In this document: positions 5,370 through 13,457 of the stretch, piece after piece | How positions within the stretch are numbered: the stretch's first letter is position 1 | Layout: every line of letters begins with the position of its first letter | NCBI GenBank assembly: GCA_051891935.1 | Contig: JBJFFR010000074.1 | Location: forward strand, 1 to 16,081 | Direction: 5' to 3' | Source: UMGS363 sp051891935 | GTDB lineage: Bacteria > Bacillota > Clostridia > Oscillospirales > Ruminococcaceae | DNA: 16,081 bases | Made by a program: the position numbers and the translations under genes | Notes under the pieces: generated by a model | Seen by the model: the letters and a program-made list of their open reading frames with translations, nothing else | Databases searched by the model: none | Told to the model about the DNA's origin: nothing

Positions 5370-7250
5370 TTAATAACCCTGATCGAAGATCGAAGACTGG
5401 CTCTGCATATTTGCCATATATGTTTCAAGTGCAGTAAACTGCTTCCAGTAACGCTCCATTTCGTTTTCATACTTTGTCTGGAGGTTGTTGATAAGCTTCT
5501 GCATATTATTGATCTGGTCAAAGAGAGCGTTATTCTTCTCGGTCAAAGTGTTTTCAATTCCTGCAACAGAGGAAAGATAGCCGAAGCTCTTTTTATCCTT
5601 TGTGGAAATAGCTCTGTCGATCTCGTTATTAAGCTTTGTTGCAATGCCATTTTCCGAATCAACGAATAAGCTTGTAACCTTGTCGCCGTAGTTCTTTATA
5701 GCGGCTTCAAGCTTTTCCTCGTCAACAACAAGCTTGCCGTTGCTTCTCCAGTCGGATGAAAGGCTTACGCCCATATCATAGATCGTGAAACCGTCAACCT
5801 TTGTTGAGGACAGCGCACCTCTGATGCTTGAAACGAAGGAAGAAAGATAATTATCCTGATAGAGAAGACCCTTTTTAGCCTCATTATTCCACTTTTCGAT
5901 CTCTTCCGGCTTCATTTCCTCTTCCTGTTCCTCGGTAAGAGGATCGTAGTATGCGCCACTCTTCTTCGGACGTTTAGTTTGTATCTCGCCGTAAACATCA
6001 TCGAGAAGCTGGTTATAAGCGTCAATAAACTTTACAACTGTATCCTTTATGGAGGAAGTGTCCTTTTCGGTCGTAACGGTTATTTCGTCAACACCGTCAA
6101 CGGAGGAATCAAAGTTTCCGAGCTTGCCGACATTGATAGTCGTTCCGTCAAAGGTATAATCGTTGCTTGCGCTTGTATATGTAGTATAGTTTTCACCGTC
6201 CGTGCTTATAGTAACGGTGCCGTTTTTGCCGTAAACAGCCTTGTCGGAAAAATCCTCGGAAGAACCGAGAAGCGAATTGAGAAGATTGCCCTTTGTCTGG
6301 CTGATCTTTACCTCTCCTGCCGTACCCGTGAGTTTGGATTCGATGCTGAAGGTCTGGCTTGCGGTGCTGAACGAAGCGGTAACACCTGCGTCGGAATCAT
6401 TTATCTTGGAAAGGATATCGCTGATCGTAGCGTCCTTTCCGAAGCTGAAATCCTTGCCGTTTATTGAAAATTCAAAGCTGTCGCCTTCAAGAGCAGTGGA
6501 GAAATCAATATCGGAAAGCTTTGAAGTCTTGGAAATGACGCTGCTTGCAGTATTGCTTAATCCTACAGCCTCGCTGTTGTAGTTGATGCTGAAGGTGTGC
6601 TTTATACCGTCATTTGCATTATTGAAAACGAGTGTGGAGGTTCCGTCCTTGAACTCAAAGCCCTGATCGTCGCTCTTGATATCCTTGAATGTATTGTTCA
6701 CAGCGTCAAGGAAGTTAGCCTTTGCAGTATCGGAATCGGTACTTCCCGTGAATTTCACTTCTCTGGTCGTACCGTTGAAGGTCATCTTTACGGTGTATTC
6801 CTTATCGTCAACGTTGTTGCTGAAATCGAGAACGATCTGATCGGAGGAGATAGAACCGCTCGACTTTATCTTTGCTGCGGACGCGGAGGATGCAGCGCTG
6901 ATGTAGTAGGTCGCAGGCGTTGCGGACGAGCTTGCCGATGCAACGAGCTTGTCATTTGAAGATTCTGCCTTATATTTGTTCATAACGGAGTTAGCCTTTA
7001 CCGAGGTATCGCTGCCCCAGTCAAGGAACTTCTTCTGAAAATCGGAAATTTTGGAAATGCTTGAACGATAAGCTTCCTGCTTCCACTGGAGAGTCTGGAG
7101 CTTCTGTTTTTTCGCATTAAGTCTGTTTTTTGTATTTGCAGCCATTGATTTAACAAGATTTTCCGTGTCAAGACCGGACATAAGTCCCGACATTCTGTTA
7201 TTGCTCCAAAGGCTGGATGTTGATGAAGTCGAAGAAGTGCTGCTTGCCAT
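5370..7250 (-). CDS. fliD: FliD, flagellar filament cap protein
   Basis: A 626-residue FliD (hook-associated protein 2), the pentameric cap at the filament tip that folds arriving flagellin. The N-terminal FliD_N domain is clear: MSGLMSGLDTENLVKSM (about 20-36), then a coiled coil through KKQKLQTLQWKQEAYRSSIS. The C-terminal FliD_C domain contains YDMGVSLSSDWRSNGKL and ends in the helical TLTEKNNALFDQINNM and YENEMERYWKQFTALE. The large Ser/Thr/Asp-rich centre is the variable exposed part. The extreme N-terminus has an unusual STSSTSSTSS tract before the conserved block. The ATG at 7250 follows GGATGGAAG. A 211-bp gap to csrA holds structured element copy 1. I found no good sigma-28 site in that gap, so the driving promoter of fliD-fliS is unclear. 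Confidence 0.95.
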   Translation of the reverse strand: MASSTSSTSSTSSLWSNNRMSGLMSGLDTENLVKSMAANTKNRLNAKKQKLQTLQWKQEAYRSSISKISDFQKKFLDWGSDTSVKANSVMNKYKAESSNDKLVASASSSATPATYYISAASSASAAKIKSSGSISSDQIVLDFSNNVDDKEYTVKMTFNGTTREVKFTGSTDSDTAKANFLDAVNNTFKDIKSDDQGFEFKDGTSTLVFNNANDGIKHTFSINYNSEAVGLSNTASSVISKTSKLSDIDFSTALEGDSFEFSINGKDFSFGKDATISDILSKINDSDAGVTASFSTASQTFSIESKLTGTAGEVKISQTKGNLLNSLLGSSEDFSDKAVYGKNGTVTISTDGENYTTYTSASNDYTFDGTTINVGKLGNFDSSVDGVDEITVTTEKDTSSIKDTVVKFIDAYNQLLDDVYGEIQTKRPKKSGAYYDPLTEEQEEEMKPEEIEKWNNEAKKGLLYQDNYLSSFVSSIRGALSSTKVDGFTIYDMGVSLSSDWRSNGKLVVDEEKLEAAIKNYGDKVTSLFVDSENGIATKLNNEIDRAISTKDKKSFGYLSSVAGIENTLTEKNNALFDQINNMQKLINNLQTKYENEMERYWKQFTALETYMANMQSQSSIFDQGY

Positions 7251-7298
7251 GATCTTCCATCCTTTCTTATATTGCCGTTCGTATCGAAACGATCACTT

Positions 7299-7475
7299 AT
7301 ACTGATCTTTAATCGTTCTATAGACAAATCTGCGAGATAGAATGTGTCCAATCAAGGAAAACGACTGACGAAATGCTTGATGCCCTTCAATGCAATTACA
7401 TTGCATAGGAGTTTGACGCAGAGTGGACGCATTATAGCCGAGGATTTAGTCTTACGGTTGATTAAGGATTAGTAT
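7299..7475 (+). ncRNA. Structured RNA-like element, copy 1
   Basis: 177 nt with the same architecture as 14359-14549. A 16-bp closing stem joins 7299-7314 and 7460-7475, with two G-U pairs valid only on the plus strand (7304-7470, 7308-7466). A hairpin TTCTAT (7316-7321)/ATAGAA (7337-7342) has loop AGACAAA (7322-7328), which can pair with TTTAGTCT (7445-7452) as a pseudoknot. An inner stem joins 7343-7350 and 7424-7431, and a hairpin TGCAAT/ATTGCA (7391-7405) precedes the conserved AGGAGTTTGACGCAGA (7407-7422). Six T follow the closing stem, so it could self-terminate. TATACT (7298-7303) at its edge resembles a -10 box, but no -35 is clear. It is antisense to the flagellar operon and overlaps the last codons of csrA. 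It could instead be a small mobile element. Confidence 0.6.
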
Positions 7476-7701
7476 TTTTTCTTTTATCCAAAAGTGCTGC
7501 GAGGAGATCTGCCGAAGGCTTGTTTATCGCAGCCTGTACATTGAATTTTTCGGTATCGTAAAGCTCGCTTCGCACGATCTTTACGCTTTCGGGAGCGTCA
7601 ACGCCTATTCTTATGCGGTCTTTTGCGATCTCAACGATCGTGACCTTGATATTTTCGCCGATTATGATGCTCTCGTCCTTTTTTCTTGAAACAACAAGCA
7701 T
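7462..7701 (-). CDS. csrA: CsrA, translational regulator
   Basis: A 79-residue CsrA, a dimeric RNA-binding protein that in Gram-positive flagellates represses flagellin translation by covering GGA sites in its leader. The N-terminal MLVVSRKKDESIIIGENI, the middle RIRIGVDAPESVKIVR with Arg44 (the key RNA-contacting residue) and SELYDTE are intact. The start ATG abuts the fliW stop codon (TAA then ATG), and its AAGGAGGG ribosome site is within the end of fliW, implying coupled translation. The C-terminal tail NTNP and stop codon are encoded by the right arm of structured element copy 1, so the end of the protein appears to have been reshaped by that element. The tail lies outside the RNA-binding core. 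Confidence 0.95.
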   Translation of the reverse strand: MLVVSRKKDESIIIGENIKVTIVEIAKDRIRIGVDAPESVKIVRSELYDTEKFNVQAAINKPSADLLAALLDKRKNTNP

Positions 7702-8133
7702 TTAAGCACCCTCCTTTTTAAAAGCAGGGAACTTGAGCGGATAATTTTCCGCTGCGATGACCTGAACGCCCTTTTTAGCGGCGGAATTTATCACGATCGG
7801 GCTCTTAAGGTTGAGCGTTGTGTTTATATATTCATCGGGAACGACCGCCATGCAGAGAAAATCAAGCTCTGCTCCGTCAGCTTCAAGGAGCGCCTTTGTT
7901 TCCTTGTCAAGCTCGACCGAATAATCGGGTATGAACTCTCTCGGGTCGAATACGATGAAGCAAAGGTTCTGATCGTCCACGCTCTGCAGCCACATCGGAT
8001 ATTTATCCTCTCCGCAGGGAGAAAGCAGCACAAAGCGCTTATTCTCTTCAAAGGCATAGACCCCGTTCGGGAAATCTATGATAACTTCCTCGGAAATTTC
8101 TTCTTCGCCGAAATCTCTTGTTTTTATGATCAT
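7702..8133 (-). CDS. fliW: FliW, CsrA antagonist
   Basis: A 143-residue FliW. In Bacillus it is released from flagellin when flagellin is exported, then binds CsrA and relieves repression of flagellin translation; the cycle keeps cytoplasmic flagellin low. Family features in order: IIDFPNGVYAFEENKRFVLL (19-38), YPMWLQSVDDQNLCFIVFDP (45-64), DYSVEL, FLCMAVVPDEY and the C-terminal LNLKSPIVIN block, all in normal order and length. It directly precedes csrA without a gap, the usual arrangement for the partner pair. The start is ATG at 8133, 12 nt after the DUF6470 gene. Confidence 0.95.
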   Translation of the reverse strand: MIIKTRDFGEEEISEEVIIDFPNGVYAFEENKRFVLLSPCGEDKYPMWLQSVDDQNLCFIVFDPREFIPDYSVELDKETKALLEADGAELDFLCMAVVPDEYINTTLNLKSPIVINSAAKKGVQVIAAENYPLKFPAFKKEGA

Positions 8134-8145
8134 ATTTTTATCCTC

Positions 8146-8739
8146 TTATGCAATAACGTCAACTTCGCCCTTGTAATTCGGATCGGCACTCCTTGGGAAA
8201 TAAAGCGGATCACCGAGATATTCTATTTCAAGTTCGGGCATCTGACTTACTATGAATTCGATATTTCCGGGAATGAACTCGAATCCGTTCTTAAGATCGG
8301 AGATAGAACCGATATCGAAGGCGCTGTCGCTGTCTATCATACTGTAGTTAATGCTGAGCGTTCCGTTGTTGTAGCTTATGCTGCTTTCCTTTGATTTAGG
8401 AAGCTTGCATAAGATAGCTTCGATGCTTTGAGAAGAGCTGCGTGAAGCGACCGTTGTGTCGGCAGTTTCGGAAGTTCCTTCCTTTCCGCCCATCTTTGCA
8501 ACAGCGTCGTATGTGAGCGTAAGCTTGCTCGGCTGAACATTCGTCGGAACATAGCTGTCAAGCTTCGGCGATGAAATATCTACTTTGTAAGGCTGCGCAG
8601 CAACTCTTACTCCGTCCGAACCCTTTGAGATCCTTACAGACGGTTCCAACGGATCTTCCTCTTTAGGTTTAAGCTGTGCGTTGGTAACATTGACTTCGAT
8701 CTTGATAGGAATATGTTTGATACTTAAAAGCTGTTCCAT
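8146..8739 (-). CDS. DUF6470 (YviE-like) flagellar-operon protein
   Basis: A 197-residue protein in the slot occupied by yviE in Bacillus, between flgL and fliW. The N-terminal LLSIKHIPIKIEVNVTNAQL resembles the DUF6470 start, where an IQI-type strand is followed by a basic/acidic linker. The middle is Ser/Thr-rich and probably flexible (about residues 85-110). The C-terminal part repeats short strands (FEFIPGNIEFIVSQMPELEI). There is no signal peptide or membrane segment. The biochemical role is unknown; conservation of position suggests a part in late flagellar assembly or its regulation. ATG start; 29 nt downstream of flgL. Confidence 0.75.
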   Translation of the reverse strand: MEQLLSIKHIPIKIEVNVTNAQLKPKEEDPLEPSVRISKGSDGVRVAAQPYKVDISSPKLDSYVPTNVQPSKLTLTYDAVAKMGGKEGTSETADTTVASRSSSQSIEAILCKLPKSKESSISYNNGTLSINYSMIDSDSAFDIGSISDLKNGFEFIPGNIEFIVSQMPELEIEYLGDPLYFPRSADPNYKGEVDVIA

Positions 8740-8768
8740 AAATTATCCCCTGCTTTCCGTCTGATCTA

Positions 8769-10265
8769 TCAGATAAAATCGAATATACTCTTCGGGAGAA
8801 CGTTTGCGCTCAGCTGGAGCATAGCGTTGTATGCTGCCTGCGTAGCGTTCATGTTTGTGATCTCCTGAGTCATATCGCAGCCTTCAACATCATTCTGACG
8901 TTCCTGAAGGCTCATTTTGTATTCTTCGTCCTTTTCAAGATAAAATTCCGTGCTCTTGTACTTTGCGCCGAGAGTTGTGATCTCGGTAAGAATTCCCGTA
9001 TTTGAATTGTCAAGAAGATCTATTGTTGCGTTTGCACGGGAAACATCACCTGCTCGGAGAGCGTCTGCAGCGTCATAGATGAGCTGAACGAAGTTGTTGC
9101 TGAACTGCATATCGTAGGATGCCTTTGAGAACGGATCATCTTTATTATAATTGGAATTAACAGCCGAATTAATGGTGGTAAAGCCTGTTCCCGTTATCTT
9201 CGCACCATTCATGCTGACATCAACGGCGGTTCCGACCTGAACTTCGCCCTCGGCATTGTACTTTATTCCAAGACCGATATCAACATATATCGGCTTGCAG
9301 CCGTTCACGTTTTGGGTCTTTATGTATTTTCCGTCAATATTTACGATAGAGCCGTCATTCTTGGAAGCATTGAATTCTTCCTCGGTAGCAGCTTCACCCG
9401 TATAATAGCGGTAATTCTTCTTGTAATATTTTGTTACGGTTTCCGTCTTATAGAACTTGCCGTCCTCTGTGCTGTAAGCGCTGTCATTCGGGTCATATTC
9501 GTCTGCGCTTACTTCCGTCTTAACATCGTGGGTTTCTGTTCTTACGCTGTCGGGATCGGCAGGGATCGTACCGTTGCCGTTGAGTATCTCATCATACTCT
9601 GCCTGATCGATCTCCTCATCATAGCCCTGATCGTAAGCTACTCTTACAACGGTGCCTGCATCTGCAGTACCGATCTTTGCGTCGTATTCAGCCTTTGTGA
9701 TGCGCTTCATATAGTGAGCGCCGTCTGCAGTGATATCATCTACCGGAACGCCGTTGTAGGTAACGATCTTATGTCCCGTAACGGGATCAAGCTTATCGGT
9801 TATGCCATCATCCTCTTTAAGCGTAGCAAAAGCAGGCGAAGAGTTGTTCGTGCCGCCGAAAAGTCTGCGCTCTGCATAATCGGCGTTGAGCGTTGTCAAT
9901 GCGCTTTCGGCATACTGGTCAAGCTCGTGAGCGATAATGTTGAGCTGATCCTGACTGTATGTGCCGTTGCACGCCTGATCGAGCTTTGTTGAAACTTCGA
10001 TAAAAACCTTATTAGCAACAGTATAAAGATTCTGTTCTGCTGCTTCATAAAGACCCTTTGTAAGCTTGAGGTTGGAATCGTACATTCCAAGATCCTGAAG
10101 ATTCTTTCGGACGGTCAGCGCCTTGCTTGCATTGATAGCATTTTCGGAAGCTCTGAAATAGTCCATCTGCGATTCTATTTTGAGCATGCTTTTTGTATAG
10201 TTGGACAAAAGCTTGCTGCTGTTTTTAAGATATTTTCTGTCTGCAAAATTCTGTGTGATCCTCAT
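8769..10265 (-). CDS. flgL: FlgL, hook-filament junction protein, enlarged
   Basis: A 498-residue FlgL (hook-associated protein 3), which with FlgK joins hook to filament. The N-terminal MRITQNFADRKYLKNSSKLL and DYFRASENAINASKALTVRK, the ADYAERRLFGGTNNSSPAF segment (129-147) and the flagellin-like C-terminal helices ending in ANVLPKSIFDFI identify it. FlgL is typically about 300 residues; the excess is an insertion of roughly residues 188-317. It contains four spaced short motifs with a related core (ITKAEYD at 189, IDQAEYD at 219, VSADEYD at 252, ATEEEFN at 293), very rich in Asp, Glu and Tyr. This should lie in the exposed outer domain. ATG start with GGAGG just upstream; 16 nt after flgK. 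Confidence 0.93.
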   Translation of the reverse strand: MRITQNFADRKYLKNSSKLLSNYTKSMLKIESQMDYFRASENAINASKALTVRKNLQDLGMYDSNLKLTKGLYEAAEQNLYTVANKVFIEVSTKLDQACNGTYSQDQLNIIAHELDQYAESALTTLNADYAERRLFGGTNNSSPAFATLKEDDGITDKLDPVTGHKIVTYNGVPVDDITADGAHYMKRITKAEYDAKIGTADAGTVVRVAYDQGYDEEIDQAEYDEILNGNGTIPADPDSVRTETHDVKTEVSADEYDPNDSAYSTEDGKFYKTETVTKYYKKNYRYYTGEAATEEEFNASKNDGSIVNIDGKYIKTQNVNGCKPIYVDIGLGIKYNAEGEVQVGTAVDVSMNGAKITGTGFTTINSAVNSNYNKDDPFSKASYDMQFSNNFVQLIYDAADALRAGDVSRANATIDLLDNSNTGILTEITTLGAKYKSTEFYLEKDEEYKMSLQERQNDVEGCDMTQEITNMNATQAAYNAMLQLSANVLPKSIFDFI

Positions 10266-10281
10266 TTTATATCAACCTCCG

Positions 10282-12429
10282 TTATCTGCCGACAACGCCC
10301 ATGCCGTTTATCAACTTGTCAAGCGCTTCATCAAGGGTCGTTACCATTCTTGCAATGGCATTGTACCATTTCTGATAGTTGAGCATATTGATGCCCTCTT
10401 CGTTGACGGAAACACCCATTATCTCATCCCTTGCGTCGCAAACGGATTCAAGCATGATATCCGTCGTTCCGAGGATCTTTGCGTTGCCCTCGATCTGTGT
10501 TCCGAGGTTGTCTGAAATATGAGCAACGAACTTTTCGAGCGTCATTTTGAGCGGATCCTTAAGACCCGTTTCTTCATTTCCGTATTCAAGGGAAGTATTC
10601 TCAAATATTGCAAGGCACTTGTGGATAAAGTCGTTGTTAAGCTCATCCATCTCGTCTTCCTTGCCGCTCTTGAACTGTTCGGGCTGTGCAAGAAGACTCG
10701 GGAGCTTTCTCCAAGTATCTGTGACCTTTATTTTAGCTGCTGCCGAGCGGAAGCTTGAGCTGCCGTTATCATTTTCATAGGTGAAAAGCTCAAGCGGATT
10801 GCCTTCTGCATCCTTGAAATCCTTGTAGATATCGTTGAATGCCTTTGTGAGCGTTGCTGTGAACGCATTGAGCATATCACGGTAGTATTCAATACCCTGG
10901 AAGTCGTTTGCATACTGCGTCTGGAGCAGAATTTCTTTGTTTACATGATCAAGTGCATCGCCGAGCTTGCTGCCTTCGGGATAAGCAGAAGCATCGGTCG
11001 GAAGATCCGTGCCGTTCGCTCTGACCTCTGCAGCTATTGCGTCGGCATCTCCTATAGCCGTCCAATCAGCATCGGACTTCATAGCCGAAATAACGAAAGC
11101 AAGGTTGCCGGGAGTTGTGTTTTCTTCCTTTATAGCTATCTGCGCATAACCGCTCGCATCGGCTGCCGTCTGACCGCAGAATGTTACTTTTCCGTTTACG
11201 GCGTCATATTCAGCGTCGCCGTATTCCTTCAGCTTTTCGAGCAGCTCATTTATCTTATCCGTATCACCTGCTGCGATACTGCTGCTGATATCCTTGAGAA
11301 GGCTGTTCACCTCATCGGGATAGAACTTTATCTCCGAATTGAACTTGGTCATATCCGTGCTGTTGAAAACGCCCTCACCGTTGTAAACATCGAGATAGCC
11401 TCGGAGTGCGCCGCCTTTAAGCTTATCCTTGCCCGTGATATCAACGACTTCATTGGTCTGCTGAACATACTCTCTGTTTGTCATGCCCTTGTCGGTGGCA
11501 AGCTTTTTCCAAAGATCGGCGTTCATAAGACCTTCGTAGCGGTCATCCTTCTGGATGTATTTTCCTGCAGCCGTTATCTTGAAGCCCATATAAAGCGGAT
11601 CTGGATTTTCGATAGTCATTGTCATCTGTGCATACTCATCATTGTGAACAGCGACCTGACCTGCAAAAGTGATGGTGAACGAACCGTTGCTCTCCTCGTT
11701 GAAGGTAACATCGCCGAACGATGCAAGCTCATCTATAAGGAGATTCATCTGATCTTTGAGTTCAAGAGGACCGTAGTCGTTATCTACCTGATAACTGTTT
11801 GCGGTCATCTCCATATAGTTCATCTGGATATAGCTGTTTGTGATCTGCTTGTTGAGGTTAGCCATGCTCTCGAGGATCTTGTTCACACGGTCAACAGAGA
11901 TGTCTGCGTCGCCCTTTGTCTGAGCAGATATATCATCAAGACGGGAGTTCATGTAGCGTATTTGCTGTGTGACCGATTCAGCCGCACGGAACGCAACGTT
12001 TGCGATCTCCTTACGATTGGCTTCATCCGTTGCATAGCTCTGGAGAGCGGCCTTGAATTCCGCAAGGTTAGCGGCAAAGCCGAATTCCTTCGATTCGATA
12101 TTGTCGAGCGCTGTTTCAACGTCCTTCATTACAACATCTTTAATATTGTAATTATTTTCAAGAGTGGTGTATGTTCTTACCTTTTCATCAATAAGAGCAT
12201 CTCTGTACTGACCGACGCCGACATTGTCAACGCCCTGTCCCGCAAGGCTTACGCCTGTATTGTACAGAAGATTGTAGCCTGTATTTGCTACAGAGCAGAC
12301 ATCAAGTCTTTGACGTGAATAGCCTGCTGTCTTGACATTGCTTATATTGTTTCCTGTTATATCAAGAGCCTTCTGCGCAGAATTGAGTGCTTCTCTCTGC
12401 ACATACAGTCCCATAAAGCTTGAAGCCAT
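10282..12429 (-). CDS. flgK: FlgK, hook-filament junction protein, enlarged
   Basis: A 715-residue FlgK (hook-associated protein 1), the first of the two junction proteins added to the finished hook. The N-terminal GLYVQREALNSAQKALDITG followed by NNISNVKTAGYSRQR is the rod/hook/HAP signature, and the C-terminus INMLNYQKWYNAIARM forms the matching helix. Most FlgK proteins are about 450-650 residues. Here the central region carries a second copy of a module: residues about 230-287 (DELASFGDVTF, FAGQVA, EYAQMTMTI, MGFKI) resemble 393-449 (ELLEKLKEYGDAEY, FCGQTA, GYAQIAIKE, LAFVI). ATG start with GAGGA upstream; 12 nt from flgN. Confidence 0.95.
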   Translation of the reverse strand: MASSFMGLYVQREALNSAQKALDITGNNISNVKTAGYSRQRLDVCSVANTGYNLLYNTGVSLAGQGVDNVGVGQYRDALIDEKVRTYTTLENNYNIKDVVMKDVETALDNIESKEFGFAANLAEFKAALQSYATDEANRKEIANVAFRAAESVTQQIRYMNSRLDDISAQTKGDADISVDRVNKILESMANLNKQITNSYIQMNYMEMTANSYQVDNDYGPLELKDQMNLLIDELASFGDVTFNEESNGSFTITFAGQVAVHNDEYAQMTMTIENPDPLYMGFKITAAGKYIQKDDRYEGLMNADLWKKLATDKGMTNREYVQQTNEVVDITGKDKLKGGALRGYLDVYNGEGVFNSTDMTKFNSEIKFYPDEVNSLLKDISSSIAAGDTDKINELLEKLKEYGDAEYDAVNGKVTFCGQTAADASGYAQIAIKEENTTPGNLAFVISAMKSDADWTAIGDADAIAAEVRANGTDLPTDASAYPEGSKLGDALDHVNKEILLQTQYANDFQGIEYYRDMLNAFTATLTKAFNDIYKDFKDAEGNPLELFTYENDNGSSSFRSAAAKIKVTDTWRKLPSLLAQPEQFKSGKEDEMDELNNDFIHKCLAIFENTSLEYGNEETGLKDPLKMTLEKFVAHISDNLGTQIEGNAKILGTTDIMLESVCDARDEIMGVSVNEEGINMLNYQKWYNAIARMVTTLDEALDKLINGMGVVGR

Positions 12430-12441
12430 TGTCGTTCCTCC

Positions 12442-12897
12442 TCAGACCTTGTTCATTATCGCCGAACGTGTAACGTGTTCAGTTTTTACTCCGCCCTTGC
12501 CGTCATAGGTATCAAGCTCGGCGGTTCTTCTTTCTACTCTTTTAAGTCTGCCTGTTATAATGACGTTCGCAAGATCGTTAAGCTCCTTGATCTTCATAAC
12601 GCAGGCAGAAAGCTCCTCATACTGTCCCTCCAGCCTTTTTTTGCAGGAGATCGGAGCTTTTTCGATTATCTCTCTGAATGTAAGATCCTTATCATCCCCG
12701 AGGATCTCAATGCGCTTTTTTTCCATCGAATTTGATTTCATTATAAGCGCCTGTTCCTTGGAAAGGCTTCGGCTCAGTTCTTCGATCTTATCATTGTTTA
12801 TCATATCCAGCTTGCTGTATTCAAAATCAAGCAGTTCCTTGTAATGAGCGATATATTCATTAAAAAAGCGGACAAGCTTAAAGTAATCTGCAGCCAA
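12442..12897 (-). CDS. flgN: FlgN, FlgK/FlgL export chaperone
   Basis: A 151-residue, all-helical protein with the FlgN-family pattern: a first long helix FFNEYIAHYKELLDFEYSKL, then NNDKIEELSRSLSKEQALIM, and a third helix around EGQYEELSACVMKIKELNDL. FlgN keeps FlgK and FlgL unfolded and docks them at the export gate. The order flgM-flgN-flgK-flgL is the usual Firmicute arrangement. The start is TTG at 12897, preceded by AAAGGGTG; no better start lies nearby. The C-terminal tail is charged and probably disordered, as in relatives. Confidence 0.88.
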   Translation of the reverse strand: MAADYFKLVRFFNEYIAHYKELLDFEYSKLDMINNDKIEELSRSLSKEQALIMKSNSMEKKRIEILGDDKDLTFREIIEKAPISCKKRLEGQYEELSACVMKIKELNDLANVIITGRLKRVERRTAELDTYDGKGGVKTEHVTRSAIMNKV

Positions 12898-12926
12898 ATC
12901 AATTCACCCTTTCCGAATCGGGATCG

Positions 12927-13220
12927 TTATCCCTCAAATATCGACGCCGCAACGCTCTCGGGAGAAACGTTGTAGCTTCCGTCAGCTATCCTGCTCTTGA
13001 GTGAGGCGATCCTGTCAGCCGAAGCATCGCTGTCAGCGAACTTCTTTGCAGCTGCCTTTGCGGATTCAACACTCATTCTTGCACCTGCGGACATTTCAAA
13101 GGTATCGACTCTCTTTAAAGAGGAAGCGGTCACCTTTTTTTCGTCCTTGGCACCGGACTTATAGCTGTTTTCAATCTTTCTGTAAACGCCCATTGCGGTA
13201 CTGAGTTTATTGATCTCCAT
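12927..13220 (-). CDS. flgM: FlgM, anti-sigma-28 factor
   Basis: A 97-residue FlgM, which binds sigma-28 and is exported once the hook is complete, releasing late gene expression. The N-terminal half is flexible and charged, as in the family; the C-terminal part carries the sigma-binding pattern: DRIASLKSRIADGSYNVSPE and VAASIFEG. The ATG at 13220 is chosen over an upstream in-frame ATG because AGGAGG lies 7 nt before it. It heads the operon behind a consensus sigma-28 promoter, so it is negatively autoregulated in the classical way. Confidence 0.93.
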   Translation of the reverse strand: MEINKLSTAMGVYRKIENSYKSGAKDEKKVTASSLKRVDTFEMSAGARMSVESAKAAAKKFADSDASADRIASLKSRIADGSYNVSPESVAASIFEG

Positions 13221-13256
13221 AAAACAGCCTCCTATCATTCATGTTATCGTTATTCT

Positions 13257-13274
13257 GCGCCCTAATGAAGGCGC
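13257..13274 (-). promoter_or_regulatory. Hairpin in the flgM leader
   Basis: GCGCC (13257-13261) and GGCGC (13270-13274) form a 5-bp GC stem in the leader, between the sigma-28 start and the flgM ribosome site. The ribosome site ATAGGAGG carries a GGA, the core of CsrA sites, but it is not in the hairpin loop. Confidence 0.4.
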
Positions 13275-13292
13275 TACTTATCTCTATTATTT

Positions 13293-13319
13293 TTATCGGC
13301 AGCAACTTTAAAAACTTTA
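13293..13319 (-). promoter_or_regulatory. Sigma-28 promoter of the late flagellar operon
   Basis: On the minus strand TAAA (13316-13319), exactly 15 nt, then GCCGATAA (13293-13300): an exact match to the sigma-28 (SigD/FliA) consensus. Predicted start near 13283. No other site of this quality was found in the window. Farther upstream (13366-13392) are two AAAGTCT direct repeats 20 bp apart. Confidence 0.92.
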
Positions 13320-13457
13320 GTCTTTTTTGCTCATTTAAAACAAATTTAACAATTACAGGCTTAAAAAAGTCTGTATCGCCGCAAGAAAGTCTTTTTCACG
13401 GACAAAAATTATTGAGATTGCACAAATTCAGGATTGTTTTTTACTCAAAAATCTATA

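Noticed and set aside
10945..12318. Long plus-strand open frame (457 codons) opposite flgK
   Set aside because: It is antisense to a clear FlgK, gives a cysteine- and isoleucine-rich protein without domain character, and has no ribosome site. Similar frames opposite flgL (9312-9992) and fliD (5979-6467) arise from the same codon bias.
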